Shown here piece after piece: positions 39,917 through 48,634 of a stretch of DNA of 64,000 nucleotides. The notes beneath the pieces were generated by a model that had not been told where the DNA came from, did not search any database, and saw only the letters and a list, made by a program, of their open reading frames with translations. The translations under genes and the position numbers were made by a program. The first letter of the stretch is position 1, and every line of letters starts with the position of its first letter. Location of the stretch: contig NZ_LMDM01000020.1 in NCBI RefSeq assembly GCF_001425825.1, positions 224 through 64,223 of the forward strand, in the 5' to 3' direction. The stretch is from Rhizobacter sp. Root1238 (GTDB lineage: Bacteria > Pseudomonadota > Gammaproteobacteria > Burkholderiales > Burkholderiaceae_C).

Positions 39917-41521
39917 GTGAGCCTGCACCCCATCATCTACATTCGTGGCTATGCGATGACCGAAGCGGAGCGCAACGAAACGGCGGCGGACCCGTTCTGC
40001 GGATTCAACGTCGGCTCGACCGTCTACCGCGCCACGCCGGACAAGACTGCCCGCGCCGACAAGTTCGTCTTCGAGTCTCCAGTGCTGCGTCTCGTCACCG
40101 ACTACGGCTATCGCCACGTCTACCAGAATGGCGCGGACATCCTCGACCCCGACTGGGCACCGGCACCCGGGCCGAATGGCGAGAAGCGAGAGGGCATTCC
40201 TGCGCAATCGGTGATCGTCTATCGGTACTACGACGACGGATCGGGCGTGCTCGGTGACGGCGAGGCCAAGAGCATCGAGACCTATGCCCAAGGGCTGAGC
40301 GACCTGATCCTCAGGATCAAGGACTTGGTGGGCGCCTGGCGCAACGCCGATGGCACGATGATCGCCCCGGAGAACTTCCGCTGCTACCTGGTGGCGCATT
40401 CGATGGGGGGCCTGGTGGCGCGGGCATTCCTGCAGAACCCGCAGCTGGGGCACCGCGACGCGCGACGCAGCGTCGACAAGCTGTTCACCTTCGCCACGCC
40501 GCACAACGGCATCGACGTCGGCGGCTTCAATGTGCCGTCCTGGTTGTCAGCCGCCGAATCGAACACCTTCAACCGCACGCGCATGGCCGACTTCCTGGAC
40601 ATGGCGGACGTCGCCGAGGCCAACGGCAATCGCGTCGACTTCATCCCCGAGGATGTGCTGAGTGCCGACCGGACCTTCTGCATGGTGGGCACCAACCGGG
40701 GTGACTACGAGGTGGCCCAGGGTGCCGTGCGTGCCTTCGTGGGCCACGGCAGCGACGGGTTGGTGCGCATCGCCAATGCGTCGTTGTGGGGAGTGGACCG
40801 CGCCACGCTGCGGCCGACACGGCCCGTCGCCACGGCGTACGCCTATCGCTCGCATTCGGGCCACTTCGGGATCGTCAATTCCGAGGAGGCATTCCAGAAC
40901 CTGGTGCGTTTTCTCTTCGGAGATCTGCGCGTGGATATCTGGGTGGACATCGAAGCGCTGAGGTTGCCGGCCGGGCTGGAAGACCAGGCCGAGAAGGTCG
41001 ATGCGCTGTACCAGTTTGAACTGCTGGCGGCGGCGCGTGGCAAGCGCTGGTTCCTGAGCCGCAGGGTTGCCGAGGAAGACTCTCCAGCGTGCCGTACGCA
41101 ACGCCAGCTCGCCGCACCCGAGCGGCCCGAGGACGCGTCGATCTACATGTCGACGGTCTTCCTGTCGAACCGGGCACGGGTCAACACGGACCGCCCCTCG
41201 CTGGCCTACGCGATGACGTTCGCCGCCCGGGTGCCCGACTACCAGGTCGAGAAACGCTTCTGGCCCGACCAGCACTACGAAGGCGGCAACCTGTTTCGCG
41301 ACACCGCGATCATCGAGATGACGCCGCCGCAGGCTGCCGGCGACGGATGGGCGGTGAAATACAACTGGCTCAGCAAGTCGGACGGCGTTGCCACGAAGAA
41401 GCTCAGGTATTCCGAGCTGGTCGGCAACGCGGTGCAGATCGAGATCCCGTTCGACAACCCGAAGAAGCCGGGCATCAAGGGAAAGATCAGGCTTGTCGTT
41501 CGCCCGTGGAACACTGCGTGA
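39917..41521 (+). CDS. Alpha/beta-hydrolase lipase/esterase (PGAP1-like), no signal peptide
   Basis: 534 residues from GTG 39917, chosen because AAGGAGG lies 6 nt upstream. The first strand HPIIYIRGYAM is followed by a nucleophile elbow YLVAHSMGGLVARAF with Ser162; a likely active-site His is His316 in SHSGHFGIVN. The N-terminal two-thirds is a lipase domain; the last ~200 residues (VDIWVDIEALRLP... onward) form an unrecognised beta-rich domain. No export signal is visible, although the partner is a membrane protein. Candidate roles are phospholipase effector, membrane-damaging defence protein or lipid remodelling. The stop overlaps a truncated AraC gene. Confidence 0.7.
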   Translation: MSLHPIIYIRGYAMTEAERNETAADPFCGFNVGSTVYRATPDKTARADKFVFESPVLRLVTDYGYRHVYQNGADILDPDWAPAPGPNGEKREGIPAQSVIVYRYYDDGSGVLGDGEAKSIETYAQGLSDLILRIKDLVGAWRNADGTMIAPENFRCYLVAHSMGGLVARAFLQNPQLGHRDARRSVDKLFTFATPHNGIDVGGFNVPSWLSAAESNTFNRTRMADFLDMADVAEANGNRVDFIPEDVLSADRTFCMVGTNRGDYEVAQGAVRAFVGHGSDGLVRIANASLWGVDRATLRPTRPVATAYAYRSHSGHFGIVNSEEAFQNLVRFLFGDLRVDIWVDIEALRLPAGLEDQAEKVDALYQFELLAAARGKRWFLSRRVAEEDSPACRTQRQLAAPERPEDASIYMSTVFLSNRARVNTDRPSLAYAMTFAARVPDYQVEKRFWPDQHYEGGNLFRDTAIIEMTPPQAAGDGWAVKYNWLSKSDGVATKKLRYSELVGNAVQIEIPFDNPKKPGIKGKIRLVVRPWNTA

Positions 41522-41895
41522 ACACGCATCTGTCGGATGAACTCGCGATGGCGCCGACCGGCCACCTGCACCTGCCGATGCCGGTCGATGCCCGGCTGCG
41601 CAGGATCGTCGAGATGATCATCGATGACCCGGCCGACCGCGGAACGACGCAGACCTGGGCGCAGCGCGCCGGCCTGAGCGAGCGGACGATGGCGCGCCTG
41701 CTCGCGAGGGAAACCGGCATGAGCTTCGGCCGCTGGCGCCAGCAGCTGCACCTGATGCTGGCGGTGAAATGGCTGGGCATCGGCTCGTCGGTCCAGCAGG
41801 TCGCCGATCGGCTGGGCTACGAGAGCTCGGGCAGCTTCGTCACGATGTTCCGCAAGGCGATGGGGACCACGCCGGGGCGCTACATCGCGCCGTGA
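41518..41895 (+). pseudogene. AraC-family regulator lacking its sensor domain (5'-truncated)
   Basis: From a GTG at 41518 overlapping the lipase stop (GTGA), 125 residues match only the C-terminal part of cupin-type AraC regulators: the linker LHLPMPVDARLRRI, the first helix-turn-helix WAQRAGLSERTMARLLARETGMSFG and the second VQQVADRLGYESSGSFVTMFRKAMGTTPGRY. The usual ~140-residue cupin domain is absent, and homology begins almost exactly at the lipase stop, as after an insertion or deletion. It may still be translated by coupling and bind DNA without ligand control. Confidence 0.65.
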
Positions 41896-41953
41896 GCCCG
41901 GATCGCCGGATCGCCTTCGCGCGATGTGCCCGACCCCCACGGAGGTCCGCCGG

Positions 41954-42862
41954 TCAGGCCGATGGATGGAGCGCAGGATCGGCGCGCAGCCCCTCGATCA
42001 GCAGGTCGAGCAGCGCCCGGACCTTCGCGTTCGGGCGCCGGCCTTGCCGGTGCAGCACGTGGATCGGGACCGGACCGGTCTCGTACGCCGCGAGGATCAG
42101 TTGCAGCCGGCCGTCGCGCAGCGGTTCGCGCACCTGGTACGACATCAGGCGCGCGATGCCGAGGCCGGCGGCCGCGGCCGTGATGGCCGCGTCATTGGAG
42201 GTCGTCATCAGCGTCGGGCGCAGGTCGCAGACCAGCGTGTCGTCGCCGTCGGCGAAGCGCCAACGCGTGGTGGCGGTCAGGCCGGTCGAAGAGATGATGG
42301 TGTGGTCTGCCAGCTCGCGCGGGTGCTGCGGCATGCCGCGGCGTTCGAGGTACGCCGGCGAGGCGCACAGCACGCGGCGGATCGTGCCCACGCGCACGGC
42401 CTGCAGCGACGAGTCGGGCAGGTCGCCCAGGCGCACCGCCACGTCGACGGCTTCGTCGTCCAGGTTGACCACGCGGTCGACGAAGAGGCACGCCGCCTGG
42501 GTGTCCGCGTGGCGGCCCAGGTAGTCGGTCACCAGCGGGGTGACGTACAGGTTGCCGAACATCGCCGGTGCGGTGATCGTCACGCGGCCGCGCGGCGTGC
42601 CGTGCACGCCGGTCACCGCGCTGTCGGCGTCGTCCAGGTCCGAGAGCAGGCGCCGGCCGTCCTCCAGGTAGCTCGCGCCGGCGTCGGTCAGCCGCACGAC
42701 CCGCGTCGTGCGCGTGAACAGCGGAACGCCGAGGTGCTTCTCCAGGTCGGCGACGGCGCGCGTCACGCTGGCCGGCGAGAGATTGAGCTTGCGTGACGCG
42801 CCGGCGAAACCGCCGGCCTCGGCCACCGCGACGAAGACACGAAGTGAATGCAGCTGGTCCAT
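41954..42862 (-). CDS. LysR-family transcriptional regulator
   Basis: 302 residues from ATG 42862. The N-terminal winged helix (MDQLHSLRVFVAVAEAGGFAGASRKLNLSP... TRAVADLEKHLGVPLF) and substrate-binding domain (about 90-300) are complete, of the aromatic/oxidative CrgA-like subgroup. It is divergent from an AraC gene and a glutathione S-transferase gene, its probable targets. A longer upstream start exists but lacks family similarity. Confidence 0.9.
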   Translation of the reverse strand: MDQLHSLRVFVAVAEAGGFAGASRKLNLSPASVTRAVADLEKHLGVPLFTRTTRVVRLTDAGASYLEDGRRLLSDLDDADSAVTGVHGTPRGRVTITAPAMFGNLYVTPLVTDYLGRHADTQAACLFVDRVVNLDDEAVDVAVRLGDLPDSSLQAVRVGTIRRVLCASPAYLERRGMPQHPRELADHTIISSTGLTATTRWRFADGDDTLVCDLRPTLMTTSNDAAITAAAAGLGIARLMSYQVREPLRDGRLQLILAAYETGPVPIHVLHRQGRRPNAKVRALLDLLIEGLRADPALHPSA

Positions 42863-42985
42863 CGCGCCAAGGATAAACATCAACTCGATCGGATCGGCAC
42901 CGAACCCGAGGGTTGCCGCACCGAACCGCGGCGGGTCGGACCCTAGACTGGACGCGTTCCAACTTCCCGTCCACCGGTCCACGAC

Positions 42986-43870
42986 ATGCTTTCAAGCCCG
43001 ACCCGTCGCACGCGCCCGTTGCCCGACGGTGCCGACCTGGCGCGCAGCCTGCACGTCCGCCCCGGCGTGGGGATCGCTGCCCACGTGCTGCAAGGGCAGG
43101 GCCTGCAGATCCTGCGCATGCGCGTGGACCAGCCCGCGCTGATCGTCGTCGACCGCGGCGTCAAGGCCATCCGCACCGAGCGCGGCGCCTCCGTCGAGGC
43201 CATGCCGGGACAGGCCGTGGTGCTCGGCGGCAACCAGACCGTCGACTTCACGAACTCGGTGCCGGACGGCACGCACTACGAGGCGCGCTGGCTGCTGTTC
43301 GACGACGCGCTGCTGGCCGATGGCCACTACGCCGGGCTGGCGTCGCAGGTCGGCCCACGGGGCAAGCCGCCGGCACCGGTGCACCTGCTGCGGCGGGTGT
43401 CGGCCCACCTGGCCGACGCGTTCGAACGAGCCGGTCACGCGCTGGCGCTGGGCGAGGAACTGCCCGCCGCAGTGACGCGCCTGCGCATGCTCGAGGTGAT
43501 GCAGTGGCTGCTGGAAGACGGCATCGTGCTGCGCCGCGCACCGGTCGATCCCGGTGTCTCGATCCAGCTGCGTGCGTTGATTGCCGGCCGCCTCGACGAG
43601 GCCTGGCCGGCGGGCAGGGTGGCCGGCGACCTGGCGCTGTCCGAGGCCACGCTGCGCCGGCGCCTGGCCGCCGAAGGCACGTCGCTGACCGATCTGCTGG
43701 CCGACACGCGGATGGCCACCGCGCTGACGATGCTGCAGGCCACGACGCAGCCCGTCTCGCAGATCGCGCTGGCGGTCGGCTACGAATCCCCCTCCCGGTT
43801 CGCGGTGCGCTTCCGGCACCGCTTCGGCTTCGCGCCGACGGCCGTGCGCGGCCATGACCGCGCCGGCTGA
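42986..43870 (+). CDS. AraC-family transcriptional regulator
   Basis: 294 residues. The N-terminal sensor domain (about 15-150) is of AraC cupin-like type (LQILRMRVDQPALIVVDRGVKAI). The C-terminal double helix-turn-helix is at about 190-285 (RVAGDLALSEATLRRRLAAEGTSL; SQIALAVGYESPSRFAVRFRHRFGFAPTAVR). It lies 32 bp before a glutathione S-transferase gene on the same strand and probably shares its transcript. A TAGACT box at 42944-42949 could be its -10. Confidence 0.88.
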   Translation: MLSSPTRRTRPLPDGADLARSLHVRPGVGIAAHVLQGQGLQILRMRVDQPALIVVDRGVKAIRTERGASVEAMPGQAVVLGGNQTVDFTNSVPDGTHYEARWLLFDDALLADGHYAGLASQVGPRGKPPAPVHLLRRVSAHLADAFERAGHALALGEELPAAVTRLRMLEVMQWLLEDGIVLRRAPVDPGVSIQLRALIAGRLDEAWPAGRVAGDLALSEATLRRRLAAEGTSLTDLLADTRMATALTMLQATTQPVSQIALAVGYESPSRFAVRFRHRFGFAPTAVRGHDRAG

Positions 43871-43902
43871 AGCTTTTCAAACCCCCAGGTCCATCGACGC
43901 CC

Positions 43903-44544
43903 ATGATCACGATCCACCACCTCGGCCATTCCCAATCCGAACGCATCGTCTGGCTCTGCGAAGAACTGGGCCTGCCGTACGAGCTGCGGCGCTACGCCCG
44001 CGAGCCGGTGTCGCTGCTGTCGCCACCCGAGCTGAAGGCGCTGCATCCGCTCGGCTCGGCGCCGCTGATCCAGGACGGCGCGCTGTGGCTGGCCGAATCG
44101 GCGGCCATCGTCGAATACCTCATCGTCAGGCACGGCAGCGGCCGCTTCAAGCCCGGACCGGCGCATCCCGACTTCGCGTCCTTCCTGTACTGGTTCCATT
44201 TCGCCAACGGCAACCTGCAGCCGGCGATGGTGCGCATGATCTTCCTGCGCCGCGTGAACCTTCCCGCCGACCACCCCGTGCTGGTGGCGCTGCAGGGGCG
44301 CCTGGCCCGGATCTTCGCGCTGGTGGAAGCGCGGCTCGGCGAGGCGCCCTGGTTCGCCGGCAGCGAATTCACCGCGGCCGACATCATGAGCGTGGTGTCG
44401 CTCACCACGATGCGCCTCTTCCAGCCGGTCGATCTGGCGCCGTTCCCGAACATCCGGGCGTACCTGCAGCGCATCGGCGAACGGCCGGCCTACCGGCGCG
44501 CGATGGCCCACGCGGATCCGGATCTGACGCCGATGCTGGACTGA
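43903..44544 (+). CDS. Glutathione S-transferase
   Basis: 213 residues. N-terminal thioredoxin-like domain (1-~78) with ITIHHLGHSQSERIVWLCEELGLPYEL and the glutathione-binding LGSAPLIQDG and AESAAIVEYLI; all-helical C-terminal domain (about 88-205) with TAADIMSVV, the N-capping box. It conjugates glutathione to electrophiles or acts as a peroxidase in the cytoplasm. The flanking AraC and LysR genes suggest induction by a toxic or aromatic compound. Confidence 0.92.
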   Translation: MITIHHLGHSQSERIVWLCEELGLPYELRRYAREPVSLLSPPELKALHPLGSAPLIQDGALWLAESAAIVEYLIVRHGSGRFKPGPAHPDFASFLYWFHFANGNLQPAMVRMIFLRRVNLPADHPVLVALQGRLARIFALVEARLGEAPWFAGSEFTAADIMSVVSLTTMRLFQPVDLAPFPNIRAYLQRIGERPAYRRAMAHADPDLTPMLD

Positions 44545-44556
44545 AGCCAGGCCCGC

Positions 44557-45594
44557 TCACACCCGCGAGCGCAGCGCCCCGGCGTTCGGCGGGATGTCCT
44601 TCGGGTAGGTGAACGGCGTGAACGGCACGCCCCAGTTGACGGCCATGTCCATCACCTCGTGGAAGCGATGCACCCAGGTCGACGAGGTCGGGTAGCACTG
44701 GTTCCAGAACGCGAAGATGCCCCAGGCCAGCGCCTCGTACTCCTGTGCCGAGGCGCCGGCCCATTCGGCCATGCGCATCAGCCGCCCGGTCGTCAATGAC
44801 GGCCCGGCCCACAGCGGGATGCCCTGCACCCGCGCGGCCATCACGAAGCCGCTGTGCTCCTTCAGCGTGTAGCGATCGGGATCGCTCTCGTCGCCCTTGT
44901 AGCGGAAGGCCTCGGTGCCTTCGATGCGGCGGCGGCCGTATTCCGGCTTGCCGAAGTCGTTGATGCTGAACCAGGTGCCGTAGAGCTTGTCGCCGGGCAC
45001 CTTCACGATGTCGGCCTGCTTCTTCTTCATCAGGTCGGACACGTCGTGCAGCGTCACCACCAGGTCCTGGAAGTAATGCGCATCGGGCGCCTGCAGCACC
45101 CGCGCGAGGTTCGCGCCCGGCTTCCTGAACAGCGGCTGGTAGGGACCGGCGCCGCAGGTCTTCTCGTCGAGCAGCGTCTTCAGCGCCGACGAACCGGACG
45201 GGCCGCGGATCTTCAGCCGCAGCTTGTCGACCAGCGCGGCAAGGTGGGCCGCGATGTAGCGCGAGTTGACCGTGTCGCGCGCCAGACGGGTCTCGGTGCC
45301 GTCGAGCGCTTCGCTGGCCAGGAACTCGCCCATCACCGCACGCGCGATGTTGGTGTAGTCGCCGAAGGCCAGCAGGTGGCGTTGCTGGCCGGCCGCCTTG
45401 CGCGCGTCCCAGTCGGTCGGCGTGTCGCCCGGCAGCGCGGCGATCCAGGTCTTCAGGATCGGGATGATGTCGCGCTTCGCGTGGATGAAGAAGACCTTGA
45501 AGCCGCCCGAGACGTTGTCGCGGATCGCGGCGTAGGCTTCTTCGGCATCGGTGAACTGGAGGGTCTGGCCATCGGCCCCGCGAAACTTCAGCAT
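44557..45594 (-). CDS. Protein of unknown function, 345 residues
   Basis: Starts at ATG 45594 with AGGAG 9 nt upstream. No signal peptide or membrane segment is seen and no known motif is recognised. The protein is soluble, of mixed composition, with a Trp/Tyr/Phe-rich C-terminal half (WGIFAFWNQCYPTSSTWVHRFHEV) and a central KLYGTWFSINDFGKPEYG stretch. It is divergent from the lipoprotein/NlpC-P60 cassette, with a 185-bp shared upstream region. It could belong functionally to that cassette, but nothing in the sequence proves it. Confidence 0.65.
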   Translation of the reverse strand: MLKFRGADGQTLQFTDAEEAYAAIRDNVSGGFKVFFIHAKRDIIPILKTWIAALPGDTPTDWDARKAAGQQRHLLAFGDYTNIARAVMGEFLASEALDGTETRLARDTVNSRYIAAHLAALVDKLRLKIRGPSGSSALKTLLDEKTCGAGPYQPLFRKPGANLARVLQAPDAHYFQDLVVTLHDVSDLMKKKQADIVKVPGDKLYGTWFSINDFGKPEYGRRRIEGTEAFRYKGDESDPDRYTLKEHSGFVMAARVQGIPLWAGPSLTTGRLMRMAEWAGASAQEYEALAWGIFAFWNQCYPTSSTWVHRFHEVMDMAVNWGVPFTPFTYPKDIPPNAGALRSRV

Positions 45595-45779
45595 CCAAGG
45601 CTCCTCGATTCGTCGAAGGGTAGGGAAGGTGTCGGCTGCGACCTGGTCCGCCGCATTCTGACCCGAACCACCGATCGAACACAGCCTGCGCTTGCAGGCC
45701 GGTCCCCAACTCTGGGGATGCGCATGCGCAGGGCCGTGTCTAGGATCGCGTCGACACGATCTTCGAGGGAAGGCAGACG

Positions 45780-46289
45780 ATGCAAACCGTTGTCCCGGGC
45801 GCTCGCTGGCTGAGGCTGTTCGCGGCCGCCGTGCTGGCCGCCGTGCTGGCCGGCATGCTGGCCGCGTGCTCGGGCGTCAAGCTGGTCGCCGACCATGACG
45901 CCGACGCCGCCAGGTCGATCACCGACACCTCGGCCGAGGTGTTCGCCTTCTACGATCGCCTGATCGAAGCCAAGGCCCGGGCCAGGACCCAGAAGCTCGC
46001 CTACAGCGGCTTCAACGAGGACTGGGGGAAGATCGAGACGCGGCTGCGGGTGCTGATGGTCCGCGAGGAATCCCGTCCGCTGAACAGCGAGTCGCAGCGG
46101 ATTGCCGGCACGATCCTCGAGTTCTGGCAGAAGTACCGCGAGGCGCATCGCAGGAACGACGACTATGCCGCGGCGCTGCTGCCGATCCACCGGGACCGGT
46201 TCCAGCGCCTGTTCACCGCCGCGCTGCTGGCCGAGAAGGCCAAGCGCCTGGCCGACCCGGACAGCAATCCGAAACTCGACGGCAATTGA
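45780..46289 (+). CDS. Small lipoprotein, first gene of an NlpC/P60 cassette
   Basis: 169 residues. Lipobox LAAC at about residue 30 after a hydrophobic leader. The mature part is helical and charged (SAEVFAFYDRLIEAKARARTQKLAYSGF...). The family is not recognised. It is 18 bp before a 108-residue gene and part of a three-gene unit ending in a peptidoglycan hydrolase. A periplasmic lipoprotein beside a cell-wall hydrolase without a signal peptide resembles effector/immunity arrangements, but the role is inferred. A decayed copy of its first codons is at 37307. Confidence 0.7.
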   Translation: MQTVVPGARWLRLFAAAVLAAVLAGMLAACSGVKLVADHDADAARSITDTSAEVFAFYDRLIEAKARARTQKLAYSGFNEDWGKIETRLRVLMVREESRPLNSESQRIAGTILEFWQKYREAHRRNDDYAAALLPIHRDRFQRLFTAALLAEKAKRLADPDSNPKLDGN

Positions 46290-46307
46290 GGCCGAGGAGA
46301 CGCGTCC

Positions 46308-46634
46308 ATGAGCATCGACATCGGGGCCATCCTGGAAGGCGCGGTCGGGGCGGCCGCAGGTGCGGTCCGCGAGACGGCACCCCAGGTGGAAGACTTCCTG
46401 CGCGAGATCGGCCGCGGCCATGAAGCCGCCATCCGGGCCGTCGCCGAGGCGTTTGCCGTCGGCGACATCGACGAGGACACCTTCGCGTCCGAGATGGACG
46501 ACGAAGCGAAGACGCTCGAAGCGGAATTGCAGGCGGTGGCCGTGCTCACCAAGGCGATCGCCCAGCGCGCGATCAATGCGTTCCAGCGCGCCCTGGTCGA
46601 CGGCGTCAAGGCCGCGATCGCCACCGTGGTTTGA
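46308..46634 (+). CDS. Small acidic helical protein, second gene of the cassette
   Basis: 108 residues, Ala- and Glu-rich and predicted all-helical, with no signal peptide (MSIDIGAILEGAVGAAAGAVRET). It is reminiscent of small helical adaptor or chaperone proteins. No family is recognised. It lies between the lipoprotein and NlpC/P60 genes with short gaps (18 bp each) and therefore probably works with them. Confidence 0.65.
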   Translation: MSIDIGAILEGAVGAAAGAVRETAPQVEDFLREIGRGHEAAIRAVAEAFAVGDIDEDTFASEMDDEAKTLEAELQAVAVLTKAIAQRAINAFQRALVDGVKAAIATVV

Positions 46635-46652
46635 ACGACAGGAGACGCGACG

Positions 46653-47348
46653 ATGGCAACGGGCAACGAAGTGCTGGCACTGGCGGCGCGGCATGTCGGC
46701 GACGCCTATGTGCTGGGCGCGAAGGTGCCGAAGGACAACCCGGGCTGGACCGGCCCGTGGGACTGCGCCGAGTTCGCGTCGTGGTGCCTGTTCCAGGTGA
46801 GCGGCCGCCTGTTCGGCTGCGACCAGGACCGCGATCCGCGCACGGCCGACGCCTACACCGGCTACTGGCGGCGCGACGCCGAGGCCAGCGGGCGCGGCAC
46901 GGCGCTGGTGGTGGCGAAGTCGATCCCCGGCGCATTCCTGCTGCGCTTTCCGGCCAGCAACCTGATCGGCCACATCGCGATCTCCGACGGCACCGGCGGC
47001 ACGGTGGAGGCCCATTCCAGCAAGACCGGCGTGATCCGCGGCCAGGTCGATGGCCGGCGTTGGGACATCGGCGTGCTGCCGCCGATGCTGCAGTACGCCG
47101 AGCCGGACCTGATGCGGCCCGCGGCGCCGCCGGGCCTGGTGCTGCGGCTCAAGCAGCCGCCGATGAAGGGCGCGCTGGTCGAACGGCTGCAGCGGCGGCT
47201 GGCCGAACGCGGCTTCTCGCCGGGGGACGTCGACGGCAGCTTCGGCCCGCACACGGCGGCAGCGGTGCACGCCTTCCAGTTGACACAGGGGATGGTGGCC
47301 GACGGCGAGGCCGGGCGGCAGACGCTGCAGGCGCTCGGGTTGGCGTGA
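46653..47348 (+). CDS. NlpC/P60-like cysteine hydrolase with peptidoglycan-binding domain
   Basis: 231 residues. N-terminal papain-like fold (1-~150) with catalytic Cys in WDCAEFASW (about residue 38) and His in GHIAISDG (about 109). A C-terminal PG_binding_1 domain follows at about 168-231 (MKGALVERLQRRLAERGFSPGDVDGSFGPHTAAAVHAFQ). It should cleave peptide bonds in peptidoglycan stem peptides. There is no signal peptide, so export by another route (type VI or other contact-dependent secretion, or lysis) is implied. It is the third gene of the cassette; a remnant of its end is found at 37.4 kb. Confidence 0.8.
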   Translation: MATGNEVLALAARHVGDAYVLGAKVPKDNPGWTGPWDCAEFASWCLFQVSGRLFGCDQDRDPRTADAYTGYWRRDAEASGRGTALVVAKSIPGAFLLRFPASNLIGHIAISDGTGGTVEAHSSKTGVIRGQVDGRRWDIGVLPPMLQYAEPDLMRPAAPPGLVLRLKQPPMKGALVERLQRRLAERGFSPGDVDGSFGPHTAAAVHAFQLTQGMVADGEAGRQTLQALGLA

Positions 47349-47464
47349 CGCGGCTGCAGCCGCCCGCGACGGGCGCGCTGCGCTGGTGTCGGATTTCTAC
47401 AAGATCGGAATGCGCTTTTGCCGGACAGTGAAGGCCTCATCACTGATCACGACCAGGAGCCACG

Positions 47465-48634
47465 ATGAACACCACCATCCGCCCGTTTCGCATCGACATC
47501 CCGCAGGCGCAGATCGCCGACCTGCGGCAGCGCCTTGCCGCCACGCGCTGGCCTCAGCCGGTGGACCCCGGCTTCGGGCAAGGCCAGGCCTTGTCGCTGG
47601 TGCGCGAGCTCGCCGCCTGCTGGGCCGACGGGTTCGACTGGCGTGCGCAGGAGGCCCTGCTGAACCGCCACCCGCAGTTCGTGACCGAGATCGACGGCCA
47701 GACCATCCACTTCATCCACGTGAAGTCGAAGGAGGCCGACGCGTTCCCGTTGATCCTGACGCACGGCTGGCCCAGCTCTCCGGCCGAGTACCTGGACCTG
47801 ATCGGACCGCTCACCGACCCCCGCGGCCACGGCCTCGGTGCCTCGCCGGCCTTCGACCTGGTGATCCCCTCGGTGCCGGGCATGGGGCTGTCGTCGCCAC
47901 TGGCCGCCACCGGCTGGGACGCGGCGCGCTGCGCAGCGGCCTGGGACACGCTGATGAAGCGGCTCGGCTACACCCGCTACGGCGCGCAAGGCGGCGATGC
48001 GGGCGCGCTGATCGCGCGCGAACTGGGCATCCTCGCGCCCGACGGCCTGGCCGGCATCCACGTGCAGCAGATCTTCGCGTTCCCGCAGGGCACCCCCGGC
48101 GAGATGGACGCGTTGTCTCCCTTCGAGATGGAAGGCTTCAAGAACCTCGACTACTTCCGCAAGTACGCCGGCTACGTCGACATCCAGTCCAAGCGCCCCG
48201 GCACGCTGGGCTACGGGCTGGTCGATTCTCCGGCCGCACTGCTGGCGTGGAATGCCGAGCTGTTCTTCGGCTTCGAAGGAGAGCGCGCCGCGGAGGTCGA
48301 CCGCGATCGCTTCCTCACGCACCTGTCGCTCTACTGGTTCACCGGCACCGGCGGCCAGGCCGCGGCGTTCTACCTGGCCAACGCGGCCAGCGGCGCAGGC
48401 TATCGCGAGCTGCCGAACCCCACGCCGACCGCCGTGGCGGTGTTCCCGAACGACTTCCGCTCGGTCCGGTCCTTCGCGGCGCGCTCGCACACCCGGCTGG
48501 TACAGTGGTCCGAGATGCCGCGCGGCGGCCACTTCGCCAACGAAACCGATCCCCGACTCGTCGCCGACGAGCTGCGCCGCTTCTTCGGCGGGCTGCAGGG
48601 GCAACAGGGCTCCGATGGAAGGAACGATCACTGA
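47465..48634 (+). CDS. Epoxide hydrolase with N-terminal EHN domain
   Basis: 389 residues. The EHN lid domain is at 1-~105 (MNTTIRPFRIDIPQAQIADLRQRL). The alpha/beta-hydrolase core has oxyanion loop HGWPSSP, nucleophile Asp in GGDAGALIA (about 180) and catalytic His in GGHFANETDP near the C-terminus. It opens epoxides to diols in the cytoplasm. The stop overlaps the start of an AraC-type regulator by 20 nt. A deletion remnant of the same pair lies at 27.9-28.2 kb. Confidence 0.93.
   Translation: MNTTIRPFRIDIPQAQIADLRQRLAATRWPQPVDPGFGQGQALSLVRELAACWADGFDWRAQEALLNRHPQFVTEIDGQTIHFIHVKSKEADAFPLILTHGWPSSPAEYLDLIGPLTDPRGHGLGASPAFDLVIPSVPGMGLSSPLAATGWDAARCAAAWDTLMKRLGYTRYGAQGGDAGALIARELGILAPDGLAGIHVQQIFAFPQGTPGEMDALSPFEMEGFKNLDYFRKYAGYVDIQSKRPGTLGYGLVDSPAALLAWNAELFFGFEGERAAEVDRDRFLTHLSLYWFTGTGGQAAAFYLANAASGAGYRELPNPTPTAVAVFPNDFRSVRSFAARSHTRLVQWSEMPRGGHFANETDPRLVADELRRFFGGLQGQQGSDGRNDH

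Noticed and set aside
44402-45709. Alternative longer minus-strand frame over the 345-residue unknown gene
   Set aside because: The frame from ATG 45594 has AGGAG upstream and normal composition; the other frame is Arg/Pro-rich and has no start signal.
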